From JANQOH01 sp965200095 (GTDB lineage Bacteria; Pseudomonadota; Alphaproteobacteria; UBA7887): a stretch of 64,000 nucleotides of DNA. Location of the stretch: contig OZ241350.1 of NCBI GenBank assembly GCA_965200095.1, forward strand, positions 434,001-498,000, in the 5' to 3' direction. Positions 42,751 to 50,602 of this stretch are shown piece after piece. The notes below the pieces were generated by a model. It saw only the letters and a program-made list of their open reading frames with translations. It was not told the origin of the DNA and did no database searches. Position numbers and translations under genes: made by a program. Position 1 is the stretch's first letter, and the number at the start of each line of letters is the position of its first letter.

Positions 42751-44166
42751 TCACTCCCTTTCCGGCATCGCGCGCATCGCGCCGAAATCGGGCGTCGCGG
42801 CGCAAGCGAATCCCGCGCACGCGAGCGATCCGAGCGCGAGTCGTCCGTCCTCCACCGCCAGGCGCGCGCCGCCGTCGGCTTCGCGATACAGGTCGGGGTG
42901 GGCAGCGATGAAGGACCGCCGCTCCGCCGCCGGCGCTCCCGCGAACATGCGGACGTAGTGATGGCCGTTGCGCTCAGCGTGTCCGCAACCGATCAGGCTC
43001 GCCAGCGCCAGGTCCTGTTGCAGCGCCGGGCCGCCTTGCGTCATCAGGTCTTCCGCCGACATGAAATATCGCGTCCCCCCGCCCTCGCGATTCCAGCGCG
43101 CGCACCGCGCCGCGTTGAGGAGCGACTTGTACAACCCCTTGCACGATTTGGACGACACGCCCGCATAGCCCTGCGACCGGGCGCGCGGGAAGGCGTCGAT
43201 CGCGCCGTCCCCCTCGTCGAGGAGCAGCGGCTTGCCGAGGGCGAGGCGCGCCGTATCGGCGGGCGGCGCCATGTCCCGCGGGAAGGGCTGTTCCACGAAC
43301 AGGATAGCGTCGCTCAGCCGCGCCAGCGCCGACGACCCGGCGACGCCCCGCATCGACTCTTCCAGCGCCGCGCCGTCGGCGTATCGCTCGTTGCCGTCGA
43401 GCGTGACCCGGTATCGGTCGCCGATGCGGTCGAGGACGGCGGCGACCGCGGCGAGCCGCGCGAGGTCCGCGTCCGCCTCGCCGCCCAGTTTGATCTTGAA
43501 ATAGCGCAGGCCGTAAGCGTCCACGGCCTGTTCCAGAGTCTCCGGCAGGCCGTCGCCGAGCGCGCCGGGTCCCGTGAGCGGATCGACGAGGCCGACCGTA
43601 TGCCGCACGGCGATCGACGCAGCGGGGCGCAGGGAACGAACGAACGCATTGATGTCGAACCCCGCCAGGTCGGGGGTCAGGGGGCTCGCCTCCACGCCCG
43701 CGAGGTTGCCGGCCATCGCCCCGAACACCGACACGCCTTCGATGCGGCACAGCGCGTCCAGCACCGCCTTGTCGAGCAGCGCCGGGCCGAACCCCGCCAC
43801 GAGAGGGTTGCGGTCCGCCGCCGCGCCCGCCGCCATGCAATCGCCGTAACTGTCCCGCCACAGGCCGAACGCCGTGGCCGGCCCCGCCGCTGCGTAGATG
43901 TGCAGCGCCGCGACCAGGGAGTCGCGCAACTGCCACAGATTGTCGTCGTTCGACAGCGCCGGATCCTTGTCGAACCATTTGGGCGCGAGCAGTTCGGCCG
44001 CCGCGCCCCATCCCTCGCGGCCGTCCTCCAGACGGATGCGGACGCGCACGAACGCCTGCGTCGCTTCGGTCATCGTCACGACGCCGAAGCGGAAGGGCAG
44101 GCGCAGCGAGACATCGCGTTCGCAGAGCCCGGCCTCGACGAGCGACAGACGCGGCGCCGCGTTCAC
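42751..44166 (-). CDS. Mandelate racemase/muconate-lactonising enzyme family protein (enolase superfamily)
   Basis: The 471-residue protein has the enolase-superfamily barrel residues: KIKLGG (Lys-x-Lys base) near residue 223, then VTLDGNE, VEQPF and LLDEGDG supplying the metal Asp/Glu ligands, and SSKSCKG with the second base. It probably dehydrates or epimerises an acid sugar. At 471 residues it is longer than typical members (about 380), with a C-terminal extension after residue 400. Second to last gene of the catabolic operon. Confidence 0.87.
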   Translation of the reverse strand: MNAAPRLSLVEAGLCERDVSLRLPFRFGVVTMTEATQAFVRVRIRLEDGREGWGAAAELLAPKWFDKDPALSNDDNLWQLRDSLVAALHIYAAAGPATAFGLWRDSYGDCMAAGAAADRNPLVAGFGPALLDKAVLDALCRIEGVSVFGAMAGNLAGVEASPLTPDLAGFDINAFVRSLRPAASIAVRHTVGLVDPLTGPGALGDGLPETLEQAVDAYGLRYFKIKLGGEADADLARLAAVAAVLDRIGDRYRVTLDGNERYADGAALEESMRGVAGSSALARLSDAILFVEQPFPRDMAPPADTARLALGKPLLLDEGDGAIDAFPRARSQGYAGVSSKSCKGLYKSLLNAARCARWNREGGGTRYFMSAEDLMTQGGPALQQDLALASLIGCGHAERNGHHYVRMFAGAPAAERRSFIAAHPDLYREADGGARLAVEDGRLALGSLACAGFACAATPDFGAMRAMPERE

Positions 44167-44194
44167 CCCGGTCTCGCCGCCGGCCTCGCGCGTC

Positions 44195-45361
44195 TCACGC
44201 GGCGACCCCGTGGACCGCGAGGAAATGGCGCATCCGCGCCGCGGCGCGCTCCGGGTCCCCGAGGACTCCGGCGGCGTCCGCGAGCCGGAACAGTTCCGCG
44301 AGATGGACCAGCGACCGCGCGCTCTGCTGCCCGCCGACCATGACGAAATGGTCCTGAAACCCGTTGAGCCACGCCAGGAACACCACGCCCGTCTTGTAGA
44401 ACCGGGTCGGCGCCTTGAAGATGTGGCGCGAAAGCGGCGTCGTCGGCGCGAGAATGTCGTGAAAGCGCGCGCGGTCGCCGGCCGCCAGGGCGGCGAGCGC
44501 CGCCGAGGCGGGTTGCGCGATGGGGTCGAAAATTCCCAGCAGCGCGTCGGAGAAGCCCGCCGCGTCGCCGGCGATCAGTTCGGCGTAGTGGAAATCGTCC
44601 CCCGTGTACATACGCACGCCTTCCGGCAGGCGACGGCGCATTTCGATCTCGCGCTCCCTGTCGAGCAGCGACACCTTGATCCCGTCCACCTTGCCGGCAT
44701 GGGCGGCGATGACGTCGAGGCAAACCTCCATTGCCGCCGCCGGGTCGTCATGCCCCCAATAGCCGGCGAGCGCCGGGTCGAACATGTCCCCCAGCCAGTG
44801 GAGGATGACCGGCCGCGACGCCTGACCGAGAATGCGGTCGTAGACGCGGAGGTAATCGTCGGGGCCGGAGGCGTGCGCCGCGAGCGCGCGCGAGGCCATG
44901 ACGACCGCCTGGCCGCCGAGGCCCTCGACAAAGCCCGTCTGTTCCTCGTATGCGGCGATGACGGCGTCCGGCCCGTGCGCCGCCGCCGGGTCCAGATGGT
45001 CGGTCCCGGCGCCGCAGGCCACCCGCGCCCCGGGGACGCCGCGCGCCGCGTCGAGGGTGCGCCGGATCAGTTCGCGGCTCGTCGGCCAGTCCAGCCCCGA
45101 TCCCCGCTGCGCCGTATCCATCGCCTCGGCGACGCCCAGGCCCAGCGCCCACAGCCGCTCGCGGAACGCCAGCGTGCGGTCCCAGTCGAGCGCCGGCGTC
45201 GCCCACGGGTCGTTGTTGGCGCGCGCGTCCGCCACGACATGCGCCGCGGCGAAGGCGACGCGGTCGAATTCCGGCGCGGCGCAGCGGGGCCAGGCGCGCG
45301 GCGCCGCCAGCGCATAGGGAGCCAGCGCGCCGCCGGGCGTCGGCAGGGTCAGGGTCGGCAT
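44195..45361 (-). CDS. Dihydrodipicolinate synthase-like aldolase (DUF993 family)
   Basis: The 388-residue protein matches DUF993, a divergent branch of the DapA/NAL superfamily. It begins MPTLTLPTPGGAL, has YRLxLxxG-like barrel strands, GIKVSLLD with the probable Schiff-base Lys near residue 235, and YTGDDFHYAELIAGDA. It likely performs a retro-aldol or dehydration step on a 2-keto-3-deoxy acid or related sugar. Start ATG 45361 lies 5 bases after the stop of the Gfo/Idh/MocA gene. Confidence 0.82.
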   Translation of the reverse strand: MPTLTLPTPGGALAPYALAAPRAWPRCAAPEFDRVAFAAAHVVADARANNDPWATPALDWDRTLAFRERLWALGLGVAEAMDTAQRGSGLDWPTSRELIRRTLDAARGVPGARVACGAGTDHLDPAAAHGPDAVIAAYEEQTGFVEGLGGQAVVMASRALAAHASGPDDYLRVYDRILGQASRPVILHWLGDMFDPALAGYWGHDDPAAAMEVCLDVIAAHAGKVDGIKVSLLDREREIEMRRRLPEGVRMYTGDDFHYAELIAGDAAGFSDALLGIFDPIAQPASAALAALAAGDRARFHDILAPTTPLSRHIFKAPTRFYKTGVVFLAWLNGFQDHFVMVGGQQSARSLVHLAELFRLADAAGVLGDPERAAARMRHFLAVHGVAA

Positions 45362-45366
45362 GGAGA

Positions 45367-46521
45367 TCACTCCTCGCGCCGCGGCAGCGAGACCCAGCGG
45401 CGCTCCGCCGAACTGCGTAGCGCCGCCTCGGCGAGACGCACGCCGCGCGCCCCCGCGAACAAGTCCCACGGAAACGCCGCGCCCTCGCACACGTGACGGA
45501 TGAACGCTTCCCACTGGGCGCGGAAGGCGTTGCCGCAGGCCTCCGTGTCCGGCGCATCCGGCGTCGGCGACCAGTCGCGCATGTAGTCCGCGGTCGCCGG
45601 CGCATCGGGGTCCCACACCGGGCGGGGCGTGTCCGCGTCCGCCTGGGTGCGACATTCGCGCAGACCGCACACCGCGGAACCGTCGGTCCCGTCCACCTGG
45701 ATGGTCAGCAGATCGTCGCGGCGCACCCGCACGCACCACGAACTGTTGAAATGCGCCACCGCGCCGCCCTCGAGCTCGAACGTGGCGTAGGCGGCGTCCG
45801 CACAGGTCGCGTCGTAGGCCGCGCCCGACTCGTCCCACCGCCGCGGGATGTGCGTCGTCGCGCAGCAGTTCACCGCGACGATGCGGCCGAACAGGGTTTC
45901 GATGAGGTAATCCCAATGCGGCAGCATGTCGAGCACGATGCCGCCGCCGTCCTCCGCGCGGTAGTTCCACGACGGGCGTTGCGCCGGCCGGCGGTCGCCG
46001 GGGAACACCCAGTAGCCGAATTCCGCGCGGACCGAGAGGACGCGCCCGAAGAACCCCGAAGCGAGCAGGCGCCGGAGCTTGCGGATGCCCGGCAGCCACA
46101 ATTTGTCCTGCACCACCCCGTGGCGAAGACCGGCGTCGCGCGCCCGCCGCGCCAGCGCCAGCGCGTCGTCGGCGCGGGTCGCCGCCGGCTTCTCGCAATA
46201 GACGTGCTTGCCGGCCGCCAGGGCGCGCCCCAGCAGCGCCGCCCGCGGCGCCGTCGCCGCGGCGTCGAAGAATACGGGACGCGGGTCGTCGAGCGCCGCG
46301 TCGAGGTCGGTCGTCCAGTCGTCGATGCCGTGAGTCTCCGCCAGCGCTTGCAGCTTCGCCGCGTCGCGGCCCGCCAGCAACGGGTCGGGGACGATGCGGC
46401 GTCCGTCCGAAAGCGCGACCCCGCCGGCGTCGCGGATCGCCACGAGCGAACGCGCGAGATGCTGGTTCGCGCCCATGCGCCCGGTGGCGCCGTGCACGAC
46501 GATGCCGAGAGTGTCGCTCAC
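45367..46521 (-). CDS. Gfo/Idh/MocA-family oxidoreductase
   Basis: The 384-residue protein has an N-terminal Rossmann domain (GIVVHGATGRMG) and the family motif CEKPAAT near residue 117, with the catalytic Lys. The C-terminal alpha/beta domain includes GGGIVLDMLPHWDYLIE. It oxidises a hydroxyl of a sugar, cyclitol or sugar acid with NAD(P). GTG 46521 overlaps the stop of the DUF899 gene (GTGA), which fixes the start. Second gene of the catabolic operon. Confidence 0.9.
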   Translation of the reverse strand: MSDTLGIVVHGATGRMGANQHLARSLVAIRDAGGVALSDGRRIVPDPLLAGRDAAKLQALAETHGIDDWTTDLDAALDDPRPVFFDAAATAPRAALLGRALAAGKHVYCEKPAATRADDALALARRARDAGLRHGVVQDKLWLPGIRKLRRLLASGFFGRVLSVRAEFGYWVFPGDRRPAQRPSWNYRAEDGGGIVLDMLPHWDYLIETLFGRIVAVNCCATTHIPRRWDESGAAYDATCADAAYATFELEGGAVAHFNSSWCVRVRRDDLLTIQVDGTDGSAVCGLRECRTQADADTPRPVWDPDAPATADYMRDWSPTPDAPDTEACGNAFRAQWEAFIRHVCEGAAFPWDLFAGARGVRLAEAALRSSAERRWVSLPRREE

Positions 46522-47204
46522 GGCGCCTCCCGCGCGTCGATGCGGGGCATGAAATCGCCGCGCCCGTCGGGCAGGAGGTCGAGCAGATTCCACAGCGGAC
46601 TCAACAGGTCCAGCCCGCGATAGCGACCGTCGCCCATGAAGGCCGAGGCGGTGTAGAAATGCCGCGGCGCGCCCCCTGCCGGCCCCCGCAGAAACACGCT
46701 GACGCCGGGGCGCTGCCCGCCGTCCGGGGTCTCCATGCCGAAATCGCGGTTGAACGACGTCCCGCCGCTCGACAGCACGCGCAGCCCGCCCCAGCCGCGA
46801 CCGTCGGCGAAGCGCCGGACTACCCCGGCCGCCTGTTTCGCGACCAGCGCCAGCGCCGCCTTGCGCTCGACATGCGCCCGCATCGCCGCGAGGCCGTCGC
46901 TCCACAGCGTGCACATCGGGCAGGGATCGGCGTCTTCCGGCGCCCACATGAAGTGATAGACCACGAGGCGACCGTTCCCCTGCGCGACGAGCTCCGACAG
47001 GCGCACCCCGGTTGCGCTGCCGGCGTCGCCGGGCGCCGCTTCGAGGAACTCGTAGTCCTCGGGCGCCGGGGTGTCGGCGGGCAAGCCGCGCCGCAGCGCC
47101 GCGACCTCTTCGCACCGGTCCCTGAGCGCGATCTCCGCCCGGAGAAGCGCTTCCCGCCTTGCGCGATAGTCGGCGCCCGCGGCGTCGAGACAGAAGTTCT
47201 CCAT
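46518..47204 (-). CDS. DUF899 thioredoxin-like protein
   Basis: The 228-residue protein has the DUF899 pattern: DYEF near residue 50, VVYHFMWAP and CPMCTLWSDG near residue 95, then SSGGTSFNRDFG. DUF899 proteins have a thioredoxin-like fold and unknown function. The two Cys in CPMC could form a redox pair. It is the first gene of the catabolic operon (47204 to 41921) and overlaps the Gfo/Idh/MocA start. GGGAGGGAAACG precedes the ATG. It diverges from the NHLP-leader gene at 47356. Confidence 0.87.
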   Translation of the reverse strand: MENFCLDAAGADYRARREALLRAEIALRDRCEEVAALRRGLPADTPAPEDYEFLEAAPGDAGSATGVRLSELVAQGNGRLVVYHFMWAPEDADPCPMCTLWSDGLAAMRAHVERKAALALVAKQAAGVVRRFADGRGWGGLRVLSSGGTSFNRDFGMETPDGGQRPGVSVFLRGPAGGAPRHFYTASAFMGDGRYRGLDLLSPLWNLLDLLPDGRGDFMPRIDAREAP

Positions 47205-47288
47205 CGTTTCCCTCCCGGGTCTCCGCCCCCGCGGCGCCCGAAAGCGCGCCCCGTTGCGCCGGGCCAGGTTTCCTCCGCGAGTTTATGC

Positions 47289-47317
47289 TTGCATTTTCCG
47301 CCGCGCCGCGCTATGAT
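47289..47317 (+). promoter_or_regulatory. Near-consensus sigma-70 promoter upstream of the NHLP-leader gene
   Basis: TTGCAT (47289-47294) and TATGAT (47312-47317) are separated by exactly 17 bases. Each hexamer differs from consensus at one or two positions. The start of transcription would fall near 47324, about 30 bases before the ATG at 47356. This is the strongest vegetative promoter I can see in the window. Confidence 0.75.
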
Positions 47318-47329
47318 ACGAACCGTATC
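47315..47329. promoter_or_regulatory. Palindromic operator GATACGAACCGTATC
   Basis: GATACG-AAC-CGTATC is a perfect inverted repeat of 6-base arms. It overlaps the -10 element and the expected transcription start of the promoter at 47289-47317, the usual place for repressor binding. The shape suits a dimeric regulator such as a TetR or MarR family protein. No regulator gene is adjacent. Confidence 0.65.
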
Positions 47330-47355
47330 GAGCAGGGAAATCGCGTGAGGGAGTC

Positions 47356-47688
47356 ATGGCGCAGCGAGACAAGAACGCGGTAACGCTGGACATGTCGCGG
47401 GAGACGCTCTCGGCGGTGGTCGCCGACCGCTACGCGAGGGACGAAGAATTCCGCGGCGTCTTCGACGAAAACCCGAAGGCGGCGATCTCGCGGTGGTGCG
47501 GGCATGAGTTGCCTTCCGACATCGATGTGGTGGTCCACCGCAACGAAATCGGGCGCTGGCACGTCGCCTTGCCGGCCCTGGACCTGTCGGACCGGGAGCT
47601 CGAGGGCGTGTCGGCGGGGGCGGGCTACAAGGTCGCGGACGACGGGACGGTTTACTGGACCGGCACCACCCACGGACGGCCCCCATGA
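47356..47688 (+). CDS. NHLP-leader-type peptide (nitrile-hydratase-like RiPP precursor candidate)
   Basis: The 110-residue protein has a nitrile hydratase alpha-like leader. ARDEEFRGVFDENPKAAIS near residues 27-45, ELPSDIDVVVHRNE and HVALPALDLSDRELEGVSAG match the NHLP pattern (D.EFR..L..DPKAA...G.ELP.D..V.V......H..LP......LS..EL..V.GG), ending in a small-residue cleavage-like SAGAG near residue 90. What follows, YKVADDGTVYWTGTTHGRPP, would be a 20-residue core. There is no nitrile hydratase metal motif (CxxCSC). No modifying enzyme or exporter is adjacent. It has its own strong promoter and operator. Assignment by pattern memory; the start has GAGGGAG close before ATG. Confidence 0.7.
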   Translation: MAQRDKNAVTLDMSRETLSAVVADRYARDEEFRGVFDENPKAAISRWCGHELPSDIDVVVHRNEIGRWHVALPALDLSDRELEGVSAGAGYKVADDGTVYWTGTTHGRPP

Positions 47689-47718
47689 TCGCGGCGGCAA
47701 TATGGGAGGGTGCGAACC

Positions 47719-47746
47719 GGCGGCGCAGCGCTCAGTCTGCGCCGCC
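47719..47746. terminator. Hairpin between converging NHLP-leader gene and ccmI
   Basis: GGCGGCGCAG (47719-47728) pairs perfectly with CTGCGCCGCC (47737-47746) over an 8-base loop that contains the ccmI stop. Three T residues follow on the plus strand. It could end transcription in both directions; the short T tract makes it a weak intrinsic terminator. Confidence 0.5.
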
Positions 47747-48649
47747 CTTTACGTCCGGGGGGTCGACTCCGAGCTCCGCAGCCAGCGCCAGCGCCCGGCG
47801 CCGGATTTCGGGCAGCCAGGGCGCGTCCGCCGCGGCGTCCGCGGCGAGCGCCGTCCACACGGCGAGGGCTGCCGGCCCGTCGCCGGCTTGCAGCGCCGCC
47901 ACGCCGCGATAGTAACGCGCGCCGGGATGCGCCGGGTCGAGCGCCAGCGCCTCGTCGAAACGACGCGCCGCCGCCGGGGTCATAACGCCCCCGGCCGCGT
48001 GGAACAGGGCCTCGCCGTGAGACGCCGCGATGTCGGCGTCGCCGGGCGCCAGCGCGGCCGCGTTCGCGAACGCCTCCGCCGCTTCGTCGAAGCGCCCGGT
48101 CGCCGCGTAGGACCGCGCCAGCAACAACCAGCCGTCGAGATTGTCCGGCGCTTCGCGCAGGCGTTCCGCAAGCCGCGCCATCGCCGCCTCCACGTCCGCC
48201 GGCATTCCCTCGGCGCTCATCGCCGGAGGGGGCTGCTGCGGGCGCTCGGCCAGCGGCCGGTCGGGTTCTCCCGGCGCCCCCACCGCGGCGTATAGCGCGA
48301 GACTGAGCGCCGGCACGCCCGCGCCGATCGCCGCGGCGAGGGCGAGCGCCCCGGCGCGCCGCCGCCCGCCGGCGCCGCGGGACCCGGCCGCGTCGTGGCG
48401 CTCCGCCTCCGCCGCGGCCGCGAGGATGCGCCGCTCGATCTCGAGGCGCGCGGCGTCCGCCTCGCCGGGCGCCATCAGCCCGCGCGCCCTGTCGGCCTCG
48501 AGGTCGGCGAGCTGGCGGCGGAACACCCGCATGTCGAAATCGGCGCGTCCGGCGTCCGCCGCCCGCTCCGACGGCCGGCCCAGCAGCGGCCGCGCCAGCG
48601 CCGCCGCCGCGAGCGCCGCGGCGACGGCGAAGACGGCCCAGGCTGTCAT
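47732..48649 (-). CDS. ccmI: Cytochrome c biogenesis protein CcmI
   Basis: The 305-residue protein has two N-terminal membrane helices (residues 3-22 and about 103-123) around a leucine-zipper-like loop with VFRRQLADLEADRARGL, the CcmI-1 signature. A periplasmic TPR domain follows (LDGWLLLARSYAATGRFDEA, YYRGVAALQAGD). CcmI holds apocytochrome c for the heme ligation complex CcmFH. GTG/ATG overlap: its start ATG overlaps the ccmH stop, so the two are coupled. Confidence 0.93.
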   Translation of the reverse strand: MTAWAVFAVAAALAAAALARPLLGRPSERAADAGRADFDMRVFRRQLADLEADRARGLMAPGEADAARLEIERRILAAAAEAERHDAAGSRGAGGRRRAGALALAAAIGAGVPALSLALYAAVGAPGEPDRPLAERPQQPPPAMSAEGMPADVEAAMARLAERLREAPDNLDGWLLLARSYAATGRFDEAAEAFANAAALAPGDADIAASHGEALFHAAGGVMTPAAARRFDEALALDPAHPGARYYRGVAALQAGDGPAALAVWTALAADAAADAPWLPEIRRRALALAAELGVDPPDVKGGAD

Positions 48650-49149
48650 GCGTCGCCGTCGCGCCCCGCGAGCGCGGCGAGGCGGCGACGTTCGGCGGCG
48701 TCAAGCGGCGGCGGCGGCGACGCCCGGCGTCGCATCCGCGCCAGCGCCAGCGCCGCCGCGAGCAGAATCAGCGGCGGCCCGAGCCACAACGCCCATGTCC
48801 GCGGCTTGAAAGGCGGGCGCAACAACACGAAATCGCCATAGCGCGCCACGACGAACGCCTCGACCTCGGCATCGCTGTCGCCGTCGGCGACGCGCTCGCG
48901 CACCAGCGCGCGCAAGTCCCGCGCAAGCGGCGCGTCCGACTCGGCGATGGACTGGTTCTGGCACACCAGACAGCGCAGCTCCCGCGCCAGCGCGACCGCC
49001 CGCGCCTCCAGCGCCGGGTCCGCGAGGGGCGTGTCGTTCTCGAAACCCTGGGCGGCCGACGCGCAGAGCGCCAGCGCGACGGCGAACATCGCCTGCGCGC
49101 CGCCCCGGAATCGCCTTGCCCCGCACTGGAATCGCCGCCCGCCGGTCAT
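48646..49149 (-). CDS. ccmH: Cytochrome c maturation protein CcmH
   Basis: The 167-residue protein has the CcmH/CcmL thiol motif LRCLVCQNQSI near residue 62 and the following SDAPLARDLR..VRERV, then LRPPF and a C-terminal membrane helix (WALWLGPPLILLAAALAL). It reduces the apocytochrome heme-binding cysteines. The first 20 residues before MFAVALALCASAAQG are Arg-rich and may be spurious; starting at that Met (49089) would give a normal signal peptide. The gene is separated from dsbE by the oppositely oriented ialB-like gene. Confidence 0.94.
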   Translation of the reverse strand: MTGGRRFQCGARRFRGGAQAMFAVALALCASAAQGFENDTPLADPALEARAVALARELRCLVCQNQSIAESDAPLARDLRALVRERVADGDSDAEVEAFVVARYGDFVLLRPPFKPRTWALWLGPPLILLAAALALARMRRRASPPPPLDAAERRRLAALAGRDGDA

Positions 49150-49441
49150 CCCGAAACCCGCTTGTCCCTGTCCGTCCGACAGCGCGCAAGGCTCCTTGCC
49201 GCGGCGCGAACGCGCGCCGGTTCCGCACTGCCGCGCCCGGGCGGAACATTCATTGTTGACAGAAAAGGCGCCGCAAGTCTATTGCGGCCGCGCCGGGCGG
49301 CGAAACCGCCCCGACAGGGGAAGGCTGCGCGAGGCGGCCGACGCGGGACCGCCGAATGCGACGGACGCGACGACGGCTGCGGACCCGCGTTCCGGCGCGG
49401 GTTCCGCGGATCCCGAATTTCCGACAGGGGGCGGAACGACG

Positions 49442-50041
49442 ATGGCGGATGGCGGTTTTCTGGCGGCGTTGTCCGCGCGTTTCGGGTCCGGCGAACGGCG
49501 CCGCCGCGTCGCGCGCCGGTGTTCGGCGGCGATTCTGGCGACGGCTCCGTTCGTCGCCGGCCCGCTCGCCGCACAGGCTCCGAGCGCCTTTACGGAGACC
49601 TATGGCGACTGGGTCGTGAGTTGCGCCATCGAGGAGACGGGGGACGGCGGGAGCCTTCGCCGCTGCTCGATGGAGCAGCGCTTCATTGTGCGCGACGAGG
49701 CGGCGGGCGGGCAGCGCCTCCTCCTGTCGGTGGTTCTCGTCGCGACGGAGGACGGCGGCGTCGAAGCGACGGCGCTGGCGCCGTTCGGGCTGCTCCTCCA
49801 GCCGGGTTTGCGCCTGATCGCCGACGACGGACCGGCCACGACTCTGGGCTTCGAGACCTGCTATATCGACGGTTGCATCGCGCGGGGCGTCCTCGACGAC
49901 ACGATGCTCGCGGCCTTCCGGGCCGGCGAGACGCTGCGCATCGAGGCCGATACCCAGGGGAGCGAGGAACCCTTCCGCCTCGAAGGATCGCTGCGCGGGT
50001 TCAGCGCGGCGAGCGATCGCCTGCGGGGCGAGTCCCGCTGA
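49442..50041 (+). CDS. Invasion-associated locus B (IalB)-like secreted protein
   Basis: The 199-residue protein has an N-terminal basic region and signal-like helix (RCSAAILATAPFVAG..AAQA), then the IalB signature FTETYGDWVVSCAIEE...CSMEQ and later FETCYIDGCIARG. Four mature Cys suggest two disulfides. IalB proteins are common in alphaproteobacteria and are not restricted to pathogens. It lies antisense within the ccm operon, between ccmH and dsbE. ATG 49442 was chosen as the nearest start to the signal sequence. Confidence 0.8.
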   Translation: MADGGFLAALSARFGSGERRRRVARRCSAAILATAPFVAGPLAAQAPSAFTETYGDWVVSCAIEETGDGGSLRRCSMEQRFIVRDEAAGGQRLLLSVVLVATEDGGVEATALAPFGLLLQPGLRLIADDGPATTLGFETCYIDGCIARGVLDDTMLAAFRAGETLRIEADTQGSEEPFRLEGSLRGFSAASDRLRGESR

Positions 50042-50059
50042 CCGCGTCGCGCGTCGGCG

Positions 50060-50602
50060 TCACTCGCCGGGGGAGGTCAGGCGGGCGATCAGCGGGCGGA
50101 TGCGCTTCTCCATGTGGTCGGCGACGATGGGCCCCACATGCTTGTAGCGCACCACCCCGTCGGGGCCGATGAAGATGGTTTCGGGCACCCCGGAAACGCC
50201 GAATTCGATGCCTGCGCGCCCGTCGCGGTCGACGCCGACGCGCGCGAAGGGGTCGCCCAGCTCGTCCAGGAAGCGCTGCGTGTCGGCCGGGTCGTCCTTG
50301 TAGGCGATGCCGTAGAGGGACACTCCGTCGATCGCCGCGATCCCGGTGAGAAAGGGATGTTCCGCGCGGCACGGCGCGCACCACGACGCGAACAGGTTGA
50401 TGACCGAGACCTCGCCGGGCGCCAGGTCTTCGTTCGAAAGGCCGCGCGTTTGCCCGTCGAGGGCGGGGAGCGCGAAGGCCGGCGCCGGCCGGCCCGTCAG
50501 CGCGCTCGGCAGCGCTTCCGGGTCGTTGCCGAGTCCGAAGGCGAGCAGCGCCGCCACGGCCGCGAACCCCGCGAGCGGGAGGAGCCACGGCAGGAGCCTC
50601 AT
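50060..50602 (-). CDS. dsbE: Thiol:disulfide interchange protein DsbE/CcmG
   Basis: The 180-residue protein has an N-terminal anchor helix (LLPWLLPLAGFAAVAALLAFGL) and a periplasmic thioredoxin domain with ASWCAPCRAEHP and the cis-Pro segment GVPETIFIG. It reduces cysteines of CcmH and apocytochrome c. ATG 50602 overlaps the ccmF stop (ATGA). The downstream partner ccmH is 911 bases away, with ialB on the other strand between them. Confidence 0.95.
   Translation of the reverse strand: MRLLPWLLPLAGFAAVAALLAFGLGNDPEALPSALTGRPAPAFALPALDGQTRGLSNEDLAPGEVSVINLFASWCAPCRAEHPFLTGIAAIDGVSLYGIAYKDDPADTQRFLDELGDPFARVGVDRDGRAGIEFGVSGVPETIFIGPDGVVRYKHVGPIVADHMEKRIRPLIARLTSPGE

Noticed and set aside
47356..47688. 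A nitrile hydratase alpha subunit
   Set aside because: The protein is too short and lacks the CxxCSC metal-binding motif and a beta-subunit partner. Only the leader-like part is shared.
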